Assembly: GCF_005155025.1 (NCBI RefSeq)
Contig: NZ_CP039731.1
Span: 1,984,001-2,048,000 of the forward strand
Reading direction: 5' to 3'
From: Aquitalea aquatilis
GTDB taxonomy: Bacteria > Pseudomonadota > Gammaproteobacteria > Burkholderiales > Chromobacteriaceae
DNA: 64,000 nucleotides
Both the position numbers and the translations under genes were made by a program. Below the pieces are notes generated by a model. The model ran no database searches and had not been told where the DNA came from. It was given only the letters and a program-made list of their open reading frames with translations. Shown one piece after another: positions 36,454 through 46,074 of the stretch. Position 1 is the stretch's first letter. Every line of letters begins with the position of its first letter.

Positions 36454-37700
36454 GCCAGCTGGCTGTGCCGCAGTGGCCGTCGGCGAGTCGGCTGCGCCGA
36501 CTGGCGGCCACGCTGGGGCCGGGGCTGGTGGTGATGCTGGCCGATACCGATGCCGGCAGCGTGCTGACAGCAGCCCAGAGTGGTGCGCAGTGGGGTTATC
36601 GCCTGTTGCTGCTGCAGTTCCTCATCATTCCGCTGCTGTTCATCGTGCAGGAGCTGACGGTGCGGCTGGCGCTGTCCACCGGCAAGGGTTATAGCGAGCT
36701 GATCCTGCAACGCTTTGGCCGCTGCTGGGCGCAGCTGTCCTGCGCGGCGCTGGTGGCCAGCTGTTTTGGTGCGCTGCTCACCGAAATGAGCGGGCTGGCT
36801 GGTGTCGGCCAGCTTTATGGCGTGCCGGTATGGCAGAGCGTGGCGCTGGTGGCCGGGCTGATCCTGCTGATGGTGTGCAGCGGCAGCTATCGGGCGGTCG
36901 AACGCGTGGCCATGCTGTTTGGCGTGGCCGAGCTGGCCTTCCTCTACATGGCCTGGCATGCCCAGCCAAACTGGCAGCATATCCGGCAACAGGTGTTGGT
37001 GATGCCGCTGCACGATGCCAGCTATCTCTACCTGCTGGCGGCCAATCTGGGCAGCAGCGTGATGCCGTGGACGGTGTTCTATCAGCAGTCGGCGCTGATC
37101 GACAAGGGACTGGACCTGCGCGACCTGCGCGCGGCGCGGCTGGATACCATGCTGGGGGCAGTGCTGTGCCAGCTGGTTACCGCCGCCGTGCTGATTGCCT
37201 CGGCAGCGGTGTTTGCCGGACATGGCGGGGTGGTGCTGGATACCGTGCCGGAGCTGGCCGATGCCTTTGGTCGTGTGCTGGGTCCGCTGGCTGGCCGTTT
37301 GCTGTTTGCCCTGGCGCTCAGTGGCGGCGCGCTGGTGGCCACCATCGTGGTCTGCCTGTCGGCTGCCTGGGCGCTGGGGGAAATGCGCGGCACCCGTCAC
37401 TCGCTGGCGCAGCATCCGCTGCAGGCACCGTGGTTTTACGGTGCGTTTGCCCTGTTGCTGCTGGCTGCCGCACTGACCGTGGTGCTCAGCCACAGCCTGG
37501 TGCGGCTGTCCATTGCCACCGCCGTGCTCAATGCCGTGCTGCTGCCCTTGGTGCTGGGCTTTCTGTTCTGGCTGGCGCGCAGCGAGCTGCCGCCGGGGCT
37601 GCGGCTGCAAGGGCGCTATGCCGTGGCCGTGGGAATATTGTTTTTACTGACTGGCGGGCTGGGTTTGTACGCCGGGGTGACCGGAGCCTTGCATGGCTGA
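36450..37700 (+). CDS. Divergent Nramp-family metal transporter
   Basis: 416 residues, about 11 transmembrane helices. The first helix carries GPGLVVMLADTDAGSVLTAA, where canonical Nramp has DPGN; here the helix break reads DTDAGS. The sixth-helix region has GSSVMPWTVFYQQSA; the histidine that follows MP in MntH-type sequences is a tryptophan, but the metal-binding methionine is kept. The fold is clear, but substrate selectivity may differ from MntH (manganese/iron); magnesium, or another divalent ion, is possible. It overlaps hflC by 4 nt and is followed after 33 nt by a TerC-family gene. Confidence 0.82.
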   Translation: MSQLAVPQWPSASRLRRLAATLGPGLVVMLADTDAGSVLTAAQSGAQWGYRLLLLQFLIIPLLFIVQELTVRLALSTGKGYSELILQRFGRCWAQLSCAALVASCFGALLTEMSGLAGVGQLYGVPVWQSVALVAGLILLMVCSGSYRAVERVAMLFGVAELAFLYMAWHAQPNWQHIRQQVLVMPLHDASYLYLLAANLGSSVMPWTVFYQQSALIDKGLDLRDLRAARLDTMLGAVLCQLVTAAVLIASAAVFAGHGGVVLDTVPELADAFGRVLGPLAGRLLFALALSGGALVATIVVCLSAAWALGEMRGTRHSLAQHPLQAPWFYGAFALLLLAAALTVVLSHSLVRLSIATAVLNAVLLPLVLGFLFWLARSELPPGLRLQGRYAVAVGILFLLTGGLGLYAGVTGALHG

Positions 37701-37733
37701 ACCGGGCGCGTTTGTGCTGAATGAAAGGCTGTG

Positions 37734-38918
37734 ATGGAGCTGGATGGTTTGATGCATGCGCTGGGCATGACGCTGCAAGTGTTTTTTCTCGACCTGATTC
37801 TCAGCGGCGACAATGCGCTGGTGATTGCGGTGGCCTGCCGCTCGCTGCCGCCAGCGCTGATGCGCAAGGCGGTGCTGCTGGGCACCGGCTTTGCCATTCT
37901 GCTGCGGGTGTTGCTGACCACGGTGGTGGGTTTCCTGCTGCAAGTGCCGCTGCTGAAACTGCTGGGCGCGGCCTTGCTGGTCAGCATTGCCATCAAGCTG
38001 CTGCTGGGTGATGACGACGGCGATGCGCTCCCCGGCAGTGCTGCCGACAGCCGTCAGCTGTGGTCGGCGGTGTCGGTGGTGGTGATGGCCGATCTGGTGC
38101 TCAGCCTGGACAATGTGGTGGCGCTGGCCGCCGCCGCGCAGGGCAGCGTGCTCTATCTGATACTCGGCCTGCTGTTCAGCGTGCCGCTGCTGATGTATGG
38201 CAGCCTGTTCATCGCCCGCCTGCTGGGTGAGATCCCCTTGCTGATTCCGCTGGGTGCCGCCCTGCTGGGCTGGGTGGCCGGCCAGATCGCTGTCACCGAC
38301 CCGCTGCTGGCTGACTGGATCACTACCCAGGCCCCGGCCTTGCAGGTGGTGGTGCCATTGCTGTGCGTGGTGTTCGTGCTGGTGGAAAGCCGCATTATCC
38401 GAGAACGTGCCCAGGCACTGACTCCACCGCCGCCTCTGGGCTGGCTGGATGGCCTGATGGGCCGGCTGGCGCGCATTGGCGAAGCGGGCGCTACGCCCCA
38501 GGTCGTCGCTGTGGCTACGCTGGTCGAGCATACCGGACCGCAGGGTAATGCCGAGGCGATGGCGGTGAGCACTGTGCCAGCCGTCATGTCTGCTGATGCG
38601 GCCGTGGTGGCCCCGGTATCTGAAAGATCCCCGCCTGCCAGCGTGGAGGAGGTGGCCACAACGGCAGCCAGCAGCGAGCAGCCGCCGGAGACGGCAGCGA
38701 TCCGCACGGACGCTGATAAGCCTGTCGCCGCCGACAGTGTGGCGCGGCCAGCACGCAAGGACGGTTTGCTGAATTCGCCGCGCATGGCGCTGCTGGTGAA
38801 GCTGCTGCTGGGCGTGGCGGCGCTGGTCGGGGTCTGCGCCTTGGGCTGGCTGCTGTTTCATCTGCTCAGCCAGGGCTTTTTGCCGACGCCGGCACCCAGC
38901 ACCAAGGTGAAACACTGA
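37734..38918 (+). CDS. TerC/YjbE-family integral membrane protein with extended C-terminus
   Basis: 394 residues from ATG 37734 (a GTG directly before it is an alternative). The TerC domain (~1-225) has seven helices and the two acidic signatures DLILSGDNALVIA and ADLVLSLDNVVALA, which bind metal in this family. Residues ~226-345 form an alanine/proline/threonine-rich low-complexity linker, and a further helix (MALLVKLLLGVAALVGVCALGWLLF) lies near the end. Ordinary YjbE proteins end after the first part. TerC proteins in other bacteria export manganese or supply it to exported enzymes. Confidence 0.85.
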   Translation: MELDGLMHALGMTLQVFFLDLILSGDNALVIAVACRSLPPALMRKAVLLGTGFAILLRVLLTTVVGFLLQVPLLKLLGAALLVSIAIKLLLGDDDGDALPGSAADSRQLWSAVSVVVMADLVLSLDNVVALAAAAQGSVLYLILGLLFSVPLLMYGSLFIARLLGEIPLLIPLGAALLGWVAGQIAVTDPLLADWITTQAPALQVVVPLLCVVFVLVESRIIRERAQALTPPPPLGWLDGLMGRLARIGEAGATPQVVAVATLVEHTGPQGNAEAMAVSTVPAVMSADAAVVAPVSERSPPASVEEVATTAASSEQPPETAAIRTDADKPVAADSVARPARKDGLLNSPRMALLVKLLLGVAALVGVCALGWLLFHLLSQGFLPTPAPSTKVKH

Positions 38919-39041
38919 ACACAGGCAGGCCGGGGCGGACAAGTGGCTGGGCAAAACTGCCGCCATTGTTTACCGTTGTGGCCTGCCGCATTTTTGCCTG
39001 CCGCGCCGTTAATGGCGTGGGGGATTTCGAGGTTAATCCAC

Positions 39042-40295
39042 ATGTATCGTTATCTGTCTGCCGGCTTGTTGCTGGCCCTCGCCGGCTGCGCCAGCAGCGT
39101 GGCTCCTGTCCCCGCTCCGGTGGTTTCCCCGGCGGTGCGCCCGGCACCGATGCCCGATCCGCAAACCCTGCTGCCCGCGCCGCTGCCGGCACCGGTCCAG
39201 CCGGCTCCGCCGGCGAGTGCGCCGGTAAGCAAGCCAGTGCCGGCTCCGCTGCAGCCGGCCTACAACAACGAACAGGCGGGTTCCGCCTTGCTGGAGCGGC
39301 TGTTGCCGCGCGGCATTCCGGCCCGCCGCGAATGGCATGGCGACATCATGAGCGCCTTTAGCCATCTGAAAATTCCGTATGCCCCGCAATACTTCTGCGC
39401 GGTGCTGGCAGTGGCCGAGCAGGAGTCTGGCTTCAATCCCGATCCGGTAGTACCCAATCTGTCCAAGATTGTTTGGGGGCAGATCGAGGAGCGGCGGCAG
39501 AAGTATTTCATTCCCTCGCTGGTGGTGGATGCCGCCATGCTGAAGAAATCGCCCAATGGCCAGAGCTACAAGGAGCGGGTGAATGCGCTGCGCACCAAGA
39601 AGCAGATGAATGCGCTGTTTGAGGACATGATTCGCGAGCTGCCGTTCGGCCAGACCATCTTCGAACACAAGAACCCCATCCGCGATGGCGGGCCGATGCA
39701 GGTGAGCGTGGCTTTTGCCGAAACCCAGGTGCGCGCCTGGCCCTATCCCTACAGCTACAGCAGCCTGCGTGATGAGGTGTTCAGCCTGCGCGGCAGCGTG
39801 TACTTCGGTTCGGCCATCCTGTTGCAATATCCCATCAGCTATCCGGACATGGTGTACCGCTTTGCCGACTACAACGCCGGCCGCTACGCCAGCCGCAATG
39901 CCGCCTTCCAGCAGGCAGTGCAGCATCTGTCCGGGCAGAAGCTGGCGCTGGATGGCGACATCATGCTGTACAGCGACAAGATGAACCGCGTGCTGTCGGG
40001 TGCCACCAGCGATACCCAGCGCGCGCTGAATGGCCTGGCCGGTCGCCTGCGCATGAGCCCGGACGAGATGGCACGTGACCTGCGCCAGGAAAAGCTGTCC
40101 GGCTTCTCGCAAACCGCGCTTTACCAGCGGGTGTTTGCGCTGGCCGATCAGTCCGGCAAGGCCGCGCCGCGCCAGATCATTCCGCAGATCGTGCTGATCA
40201 GCCCCAAGTTCACCCACCAGCTGACCACCGAGTGGTTTGCCCGCCGCGTGGATGGCCGTTATCAGAAGTGCATGGCTCGCGGCACCGCGTCGTGA
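39042..40295 (+). CDS. DUF1615 lipoprotein with lytic-transglycosylase-like motifs
   Basis: 417 residues. The start at 39042 gives a lipoprotein signal with lipobox LAGC (Cys16), followed by a proline/alanine-rich spacer to ~75. In the globular part I see motifs in the order of SLT/goose-lysozyme folds: AVAEQESGFNP (candidate catalytic Glu128), GGPMQVS (216-222, compare GLMQ) and ADYNAGRYASRNAAFQ (YNAG 277-280). DUF1615 itself has no established function; the peptidoglycan-lyase reading is my inference. It lies 88 nt upstream of the alpha-2-macroglobulin gene. Confidence 0.8.
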   Translation: MYRYLSAGLLLALAGCASSVAPVPAPVVSPAVRPAPMPDPQTLLPAPLPAPVQPAPPASAPVSKPVPAPLQPAYNNEQAGSALLERLLPRGIPARREWHGDIMSAFSHLKIPYAPQYFCAVLAVAEQESGFNPDPVVPNLSKIVWGQIEERRQKYFIPSLVVDAAMLKKSPNGQSYKERVNALRTKKQMNALFEDMIRELPFGQTIFEHKNPIRDGGPMQVSVAFAETQVRAWPYPYSYSSLRDEVFSLRGSVYFGSAILLQYPISYPDMVYRFADYNAGRYASRNAAFQQAVQHLSGQKLALDGDIMLYSDKMNRVLSGATSDTQRALNGLAGRLRMSPDEMARDLRQEKLSGFSQTALYQRVFALADQSGKAAPRQIIPQIVLISPKFTHQLTTEWFARRVDGRYQKCMARGTAS

Positions 40296-40383
40296 GCAGC
40301 GGGGCAGGGGAATCGTCGCCGCGATAAGTGGGTGAGCGCGGCGCAGCGTTGTATGATGTTGGCAAATTTCACCGGATTGTGCC

Positions 40384-43300
40384 ATGGCAACCCTGCTACG
40401 CCCCCTTGTCTTCACCGCTGCCCTGCTGAGCTGCACCCTGGCCAGCGCTTCCAGCATTGTCACCTTCAGCCCGCAAGGTGAGATCAAGACCGTCAGCCAG
40501 GTGCGCGCCAGTTTCAGCGACAGCATGGTGGCGCTGGGTAACAGCGCTGCCGCCGCGCCATTCAGCTGGTCGTGCTCGCTCAAGGGCCAGGGCCACTGGG
40601 TGGACGACAAGACCTGGGTGCTGGACATCAGCGCCATGCCGCCGGCCAATACCGACTGCCGCTTCAATCTCAAACCCGGCCTGAAAGACATGCAGGGCGG
40701 CGTGCCTGGCGGTGTGCGGCAGTTCCGTTTCTTTACCGGGCTGCCGGTCATCAGTAATAGCTGGCCTGATCCCGGCCATATCGAGGAAGATCAGGTCTTT
40801 GCGCTGCAGTTCAATGCACGGGTGGTCGAGGCCGGCCCCTTGTTCTGCCTGTCTTCTGCTTCGCCGGAGCGCTTGCCCGCGCAGCCGGTCAGTGCGGCCG
40901 AGCGCGGCATCCTGCTCAAGCATCTGCGGCTGGAGAACGAGGCCGCCAGCGTGGCCACCGTGCGCTGCAGCCAGCGCCTGCCAGCGGATAGCAAGCTGAC
41001 CTTGCTGCATCCGCGCGGCAATGCAATGGCGGACAAGCTGAATTTCCAGGTGCGGCCGCCCTTTACTGCCGCCCTTAGCTGCCAGCGCGAAAATGCGCGC
41101 GGTGCCTGCATTCCCTTTGCCTCGATTACTCTCAACTTCACTTCGCCGGTACCGGAAAAGCTGGCCATGGCCATCCGGCTGCGTGGCAGTGAGGGTGAGC
41201 GCAAACCGGCAGCGGTGAAAAACAGCCATGGCGAACCGGTGGACAGCGTGCGTTTCGATCCACCGTTTCCGCCACTGGAAAACTTCAGCCTGGTGTTGCC
41301 GGACAAGCTGCGTGACGAGGTGGAGCGCCCGCTGGCCAATGCTGCCCGCTTTCCGCTGGCGGTGAAGCTGGCCGACTATCCGCCACTGGCCAAGTTTGCC
41401 GCTGCCCCCTTCGGCATTATCGAATCCGGCCCGGATGCCGCCCTGCCCATTACCCTGCGCGGGGTGGAAGCCGGCCTGAACATCAAGACGGTGCAACTGG
41501 GCGGGCAGGCGCTGCGCTTGTCCGACGACCGGCAGATGCTGCAATGGCTGAACAAGGTGGAGCGCTATCATGAGTCGCGCATTCCCAACAAGGCGGGCAA
41601 GGAGGTGGAAAGCCGGCGGCTGTCACTGCTGAGCCACGAGCGCGCCGCGCAGCCACTGAAGCTGCCCACCCAGCCGGATGCCCAGGGCAAATGGCCGTTC
41701 GAGGTGGTGGGCATTCCGCTGCCCAAGCCGGGCCTGTACGTGGTGGAGGTGTCCTCGCGCCTGTTGGGCAAAGCGCTGCTGGCTGCCGACAAGCCGATGT
41801 ATGTGCGCACGGCGGCCCTGGTCAGCAATCTGGCGGTGCATCTGAAGCGCTCGCCGGAAAATGCGGCGGTGTGGGTGACTACCCTGGACAAGGGGCGGCC
41901 GGTGCCGGATGCGCACATCGCCGTGTATGACTGCAAGGGCGCCACCCTGTGGCAGGGCCGTACCGACAGCAAGGGCGTGGCCTTTGTCGGCAGCCGGCTG
42001 GACGAGGGCAGCTGCGAGCACGGCGACGAGCAGTCTTCCGGCTTGTTCGTCACTGCCCATGCCCGTGATGCCCAGGGCAATGAGGATGTGTCCTTTGTCC
42101 GTTCCGGCTGGAACCAGGGCATCGAGTCCTGGCGTTTTCCCTTCCCCACGCGCAGCGACGCCGCCCCGGCCCTGCTGGCGCACAGCATTCTGGACCGCAG
42201 CCTGTTGCGTGCCGGTGAAACCGTGTCGATGAAGCACCTGCTGCGGGTGCAAAGCAGCCGTGGCCTGTCGTTGCTGAAAGCCGGACAGCTGCCGCAGCAG
42301 TTGCGCATTGTGCACGATGGCAGCAGCGACGAATTCGTGCTGCCGCTGAGCTGGCGGCAAGGGCGCTATGCCGAAAGCAGCTTTACCCTGCCACGCGAGG
42401 CCAAGCTGGGTGAATACACCCTTTATCTGGAACGCAAGGGCAGTCGCAGTAGCGGGGACACGGGCCAGGCATCGAGTCCCGAGCTGGATGGCTACTCGCT
42501 GCACAGCGGTAGTTTCCGGGTGGAAGAGTTCCGGCTGCCGGTGATGCGTGGCCGGATCAGCAGTGCGCGTGACGCCGGCATTGCCGCCAGCAGCCTGCCG
42601 TTGAACGTGTCGCTCAGCTGGGGCAACGGCGGCCCGGCCAAAGGCTGGCCGGTGGAAGTCAGCGCCATGCTGACGGAAAGCTATGGCCACTGGAAGGGCT
42701 ACGACGACTACAACTTTTCTGCGCCGCAACGCAGCCGCGAACAGCGCGACAGTTCGCTGGATGGCAAGGTGGTGCTGGACAAGGCCGCCGTGGTGCTGGA
42801 TGGCAACGGCAACGGCAAAACCATGGTCAACGGCCTGCCCAAGCTGGACCGCCGCTACGATCTGCAGGCCGAAGCCGCCTATCGCGACCCGAATGGCGAG
42901 GTGCAGACCATCAGCCGTCGCCTGGCGCTGTGGCCATCCGCCCTGCAACTGGGCATCAGCGTGGAAAGCTGGATGAACAGCGGGCGCGAAGTCCCGCTCA
43001 AGGTGGTGGTGCTGGATACCACCGGCAAGCCGGTGGCTGGCCGCAAGGTGCAGGTCAGCCTGCGTGAGCATCGCTATCTGTCCAGCCGCAAGCGGCTGGT
43101 GGGCGGCTTTTACGCCTGGGAACACAATGAAGAAGTCGCGGACAAGGGCCAGGTGTGCAGCGGTAGTAGCGATGCCCGTGGTCTGCTGTTGTGCGATATC
43201 AGCCTGAAGGATGCCGGTGAAATGGAGCTGGTGGCCCAGGCCCAGGATGACAAGGGCAATCTGGCGCAGGCCGCCCAGCAAGTATGGGTGAGCGAGCATG

Positions 43301-46074
43301 ACGAGCTGTGGTTCGATGTCGACAACAACGACCGCATCGATGTGCTGCCGGAGAAAACCGACTACGCCCCCGGCGATATCGCCCGCTTCCAGGTGCGCAT
43401 GCCTTTTCGCAAGGCCACGGCCTGGGTCGGCATCGAGCGCGACGGCATCATGGAAACCCGCGTGCTGGAACTGGAAGGCAAGCAGCCGGTGATCGAACTG
43501 AAGGTCGAGCCGGACTGGACGCCCAATGTTTATGTGTCGGTGCTGGCCATCCGTGGCCGGGTGCGCGAAGTGCCGTGGTATTCCTTCTTTACCTGGGGCT
43601 GGAAAACACCGGGCGAGTGGTGGGATGCCTACTGGCATGAAGGGCGGGATTATACCCCGGCCACGGCGCTGGTGGATCTGGCCCGGCCGGCCTTCAAGTA
43701 CGGCATTGCCGAAATCCGCGTCGGTGATGCCGCCAAGCGGCTGGCGGTGGAAATCAGCCCGCTGCGCAAGAGCTATGGCATCCGTCAGCCGGTTGAGGCC
43801 GACATCAAGGTCAAGCTGCCCAATGGCAAACCGGCACCGGCCGGCACCGAAGTGGCTTTTGCCGCGGTGGACGAAGCCCTGCTCGAGCTGCAGCCCAATC
43901 GCAGCTGGGAGCTGATGCAGGCCATGTACCAGCGCCACAGTTACGGGGTGGAAATCGCCACGGCGCAGCAGCAGGTGGTGGGCAAGCGTCACTTTGGCCG
44001 CAAGGCCTTGCCGCCGGGTGGTGGTGGCGGCAAGGCACCCACCCGCGAACTGCTGGACACCCTGCTCAGCTGGCAGCCGCGCGTGGTGCTGGATGCCAAT
44101 GGCCACGCCCGGGTGCGTTTCAATACCAATGACGCCCTCAGCCGCTTCCGCCTGGTGGCGGTAGCCGATGTCGGGCGCGACCAGTTCGGCACCGGCGAGG
44201 CCGGCATCAATGTGGTACAGGATGTGCAGATCAGCGCTGGCATTCCGCCGCTGGTGCGCAATGGCGACCAGCTACAGGCTGGCATCACCGTGCGTAATGG
44301 CAGCGATCATCCCTTGCAACTGCAAGTTCAGGCTGCGGCCGAAGGCTTGCCCTCACTGCCGCCGCAGGCCATCAGCCTGCCGGTGGGCGAGTCGCGCTGG
44401 GTGAGCTGGCCGGTGACCGTGCCGGCCGAGCTGTCGCAGCTGAAATGGCAATTCCAGGCCAGCGAGCGCAATGGCAAGGCCAGCGACCGGCTGGCAGTAG
44501 CCCAGCCGGTGGAGCCGGCTGTGCCGGTGACGGTGGAGCAGGCCAGCCTGCAACGACTGGCTCCGTCCCTGTCGCTGCCCGTGGCCTTGCCACCTGCAGC
44601 CCTGCCGGGGCGCGGGGGCTTGCGCATCAAGCTGCAGGACCGCCTGGGCAGCAGCTTGCCGGCGGTGCGGCGCTGGTTTGCCGAATATCCCTATCACTGC
44701 CTGGAACAACGTAGCGCGGTGGCGCTGGGGCTGGGCGACAAGGCTGCCTGGCAGGTGCTGGGGCAGGAGCTGCCGCTGTATCTGGATGGCAACGGCCTGG
44801 CGGCCTACTTCCCGCTGGGCGAGGGCGCGGCCGACCGGGGCAGCGATATCCTGACTACCCATTTGCTGGCCGTGGCGCACGAAGCCGGGGCCAGCCTGCC
44901 GCAAGCCGGCAGCCAGCGCATGCTGGACGGGCTGACCGCCTTTGTCGAAGGCCGCATCAAGCGCGAGCTGTTGTCCTCGCACCAGGATCTGGATGCGCGC
45001 CGGCTCAGTGCCATGGAGGCGCTGGCGCGCTATGGCCGCTTCCGTCCGGCCATGCTGGAAGTGCTGGAACTGAACCCGCAGAAAATGAGCACGGCGATGC
45101 TGCTGGACTGGCTGAGCCTGCTGGATCGCGCTGCCACCATTCCCCAGCGCGCCAGCCGGCTGGTGGAAGCGACCAATCTACTGCGGGCGCGGCTGACTTA
45201 TCAGGGCAGCCACATGGGCTTTACCACCGAGGCCGCCGACAATGCCTGGTGGCTGATGGGCAATGGCGATGTCAATGCCGCACGCCTGTTGCTGCTGGCC
45301 AGCCGTCGCCCGGAATGGCAGGCCGATGTGCCACGCCTGCTCACCGGCCTGCTGGCGCGGCAGAACAAGGGCCACTGGCAGACCACCACGGCCAATCTGT
45401 GGGGCAGCCTGGCAGTGGCGCAGTTCTCGCGCCAGTTTGAAAGCACCCCGGTCAGCGGCAGCAGCACGCTGAGTCTGGAAGGCAGCAGCCAGAAGCTGAG
45501 CTGGCCGCAGGCTGGCAATCAGGCCGCCGTGTTGTTGCCGTGGCCGGCTGGCGGACGCGGCACGCTGCAACTGAGTCATCAGGGCAGCGGTGCACCCTGG
45601 GCCACGGTGCAGGCCGAAGCGGCGATGGTGTTGAAGAGCCCGCGCTACGCCGGCTACAGCATACGCAAGACGCTGACCCCCATCAGCCAGCACACTGCCG
45701 GCCGTTATCAGGTGGGTGATGTGGTCAAGGTGACGCTGGAGATCACCGCGCAGAGTGATATGAGCTGGGTGGTGGTGGATGATCCGATTCCGGCCGGAGC
45801 CAGCATCCAGGGCAGCGGGCTGGGTCGGGATTCGCAAATCGCCGGCGCGGCCGCGCGGCAAGGCGACAGTGCCGATTATGTCGAGCGGCGCTTTGCCGGT
45901 TATCGCGCCTATTACGGTTTCGTGCCGCGCGGCAGCCTGAAAGTGGAATACAGCATGCGGCTGGGCAATGCCGGGCTGTTCCAGTTGCCCCCGACCCGGG
46001 TCGAGGCGCTGTATGCGCCCGAGGTGTTCGGCATGTTGCCCAATGCAGCTTTCCGTGTGATCGATGGCCAGTAA
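40384..46074 (+). CDS. Bacterial alpha-2-macroglobulin with thioester motif (YfhM type)
   Basis: 1896 residues. Large periplasmic protease trap with MG1, MG2 (FVVGIPLPKPGLYVVEV region), A2M_N_2 and the A2M domain (~1190-1290; LDANGHARVRFNTNDALSRFRL). The thioester motif is CLEQ at residues 1439-1442 (YPYHCLEQRSAVALGL), so this is the covalent-trapping class. The N-terminal signal (LVFTAALLSCTLASASS) could be either a type I signal or a poor lipobox (LLSC); the E. coli homologue is a lipoprotein. The gene overlaps pbpC by 11 nt. This pairing with a peptidoglycan synthase that repairs breached walls is the recognised YfhM-PbpC arrangement. Confidence 0.94.
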   Translation: MATLLRPLVFTAALLSCTLASASSIVTFSPQGEIKTVSQVRASFSDSMVALGNSAAAAPFSWSCSLKGQGHWVDDKTWVLDISAMPPANTDCRFNLKPGLKDMQGGVPGGVRQFRFFTGLPVISNSWPDPGHIEEDQVFALQFNARVVEAGPLFCLSSASPERLPAQPVSAAERGILLKHLRLENEAASVATVRCSQRLPADSKLTLLHPRGNAMADKLNFQVRPPFTAALSCQRENARGACIPFASITLNFTSPVPEKLAMAIRLRGSEGERKPAAVKNSHGEPVDSVRFDPPFPPLENFSLVLPDKLRDEVERPLANAARFPLAVKLADYPPLAKFAAAPFGIIESGPDAALPITLRGVEAGLNIKTVQLGGQALRLSDDRQMLQWLNKVERYHESRIPNKAGKEVESRRLSLLSHERAAQPLKLPTQPDAQGKWPFEVVGIPLPKPGLYVVEVSSRLLGKALLAADKPMYVRTAALVSNLAVHLKRSPENAAVWVTTLDKGRPVPDAHIAVYDCKGATLWQGRTDSKGVAFVGSRLDEGSCEHGDEQSSGLFVTAHARDAQGNEDVSFVRSGWNQGIESWRFPFPTRSDAAPALLAHSILDRSLLRAGETVSMKHLLRVQSSRGLSLLKAGQLPQQLRIVHDGSSDEFVLPLSWRQGRYAESSFTLPREAKLGEYTLYLERKGSRSSGDTGQASSPELDGYSLHSGSFRVEEFRLPVMRGRISSARDAGIAASSLPLNVSLSWGNGGPAKGWPVEVSAMLTESYGHWKGYDDYNFSAPQRSREQRDSSLDGKVVLDKAAVVLDGNGNGKTMVNGLPKLDRRYDLQAEAAYRDPNGEVQTISRRLALWPSALQLGISVESWMNSGREVPLKVVVLDTTGKPVAGRKVQVSLREHRYLSSRKRLVGGFYAWEHNEEVADKGQVCSGSSDARGLLLCDISLKDAGEMELVAQAQDDKGNLAQAAQQVWVSEHDELWFDVDNNDRIDVLPEKTDYAPGDIARFQVRMPFRKATAWVGIERDGIMETRVLELEGKQPVIELKVEPDWTPNVYVSVLAIRGRVREVPWYSFFTWGWKTPGEWWDAYWHEGRDYTPATALVDLARPAFKYGIAEIRVGDAAKRLAVEISPLRKSYGIRQPVEADIKVKLPNGKPAPAGTEVAFAAVDEALLELQPNRSWELMQAMYQRHSYGVEIATAQQQVVGKRHFGRKALPPGGGGGKAPTRELLDTLLSWQPRVVLDANGHARVRFNTNDALSRFRLVAVADVGRDQFGTGEAGINVVQDVQISAGIPPLVRNGDQLQAGITVRNGSDHPLQLQVQAAAEGLPSLPPQAISLPVGESRWVSWPVTVPAELSQLKWQFQASERNGKASDRLAVAQPVEPAVPVTVEQASLQRLAPSLSLPVALPPAALPGRGGLRIKLQDRLGSSLPAVRRWFAEYPYHCLEQRSAVALGLGDKAAWQVLGQELPLYLDGNGLAAYFPLGEGAADRGSDILTTHLLAVAHEAGASLPQAGSQRMLDGLTAFVEGRIKRELLSSHQDLDARRLSAMEALARYGRFRPAMLEVLELNPQKMSTAMLLDWLSLLDRAATIPQRASRLVEATNLLRARLTYQGSHMGFTTEAADNAWWLMGNGDVNAARLLLLASRRPEWQADVPRLLTGLLARQNKGHWQTTTANLWGSLAVAQFSRQFESTPVSGSSTLSLEGSSQKLSWPQAGNQAAVLLPWPAGGRGTLQLSHQGSGAPWATVQAEAAMVLKSPRYAGYSIRKTLTPISQHTAGRYQVGDVVKVTLEITAQSDMSWVVVDDPIPAGASIQGSGLGRDSQIAGAAARQGDSADYVERRFAGYRAYYGFVPRGSLKVEYSMRLGNAGLFQLPPTRVEALYAPEVFGMLPNAAFRVIDGQ

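Noticed and set aside
41623-44106. 827-residue reverse frame inside the alpha-2-macroglobulin gene
   Set aside because: Antisense shadow of a gene with clear domain and thioester evidence; composition is histidine/glutamine/alanine-rich as expected of a shadow.
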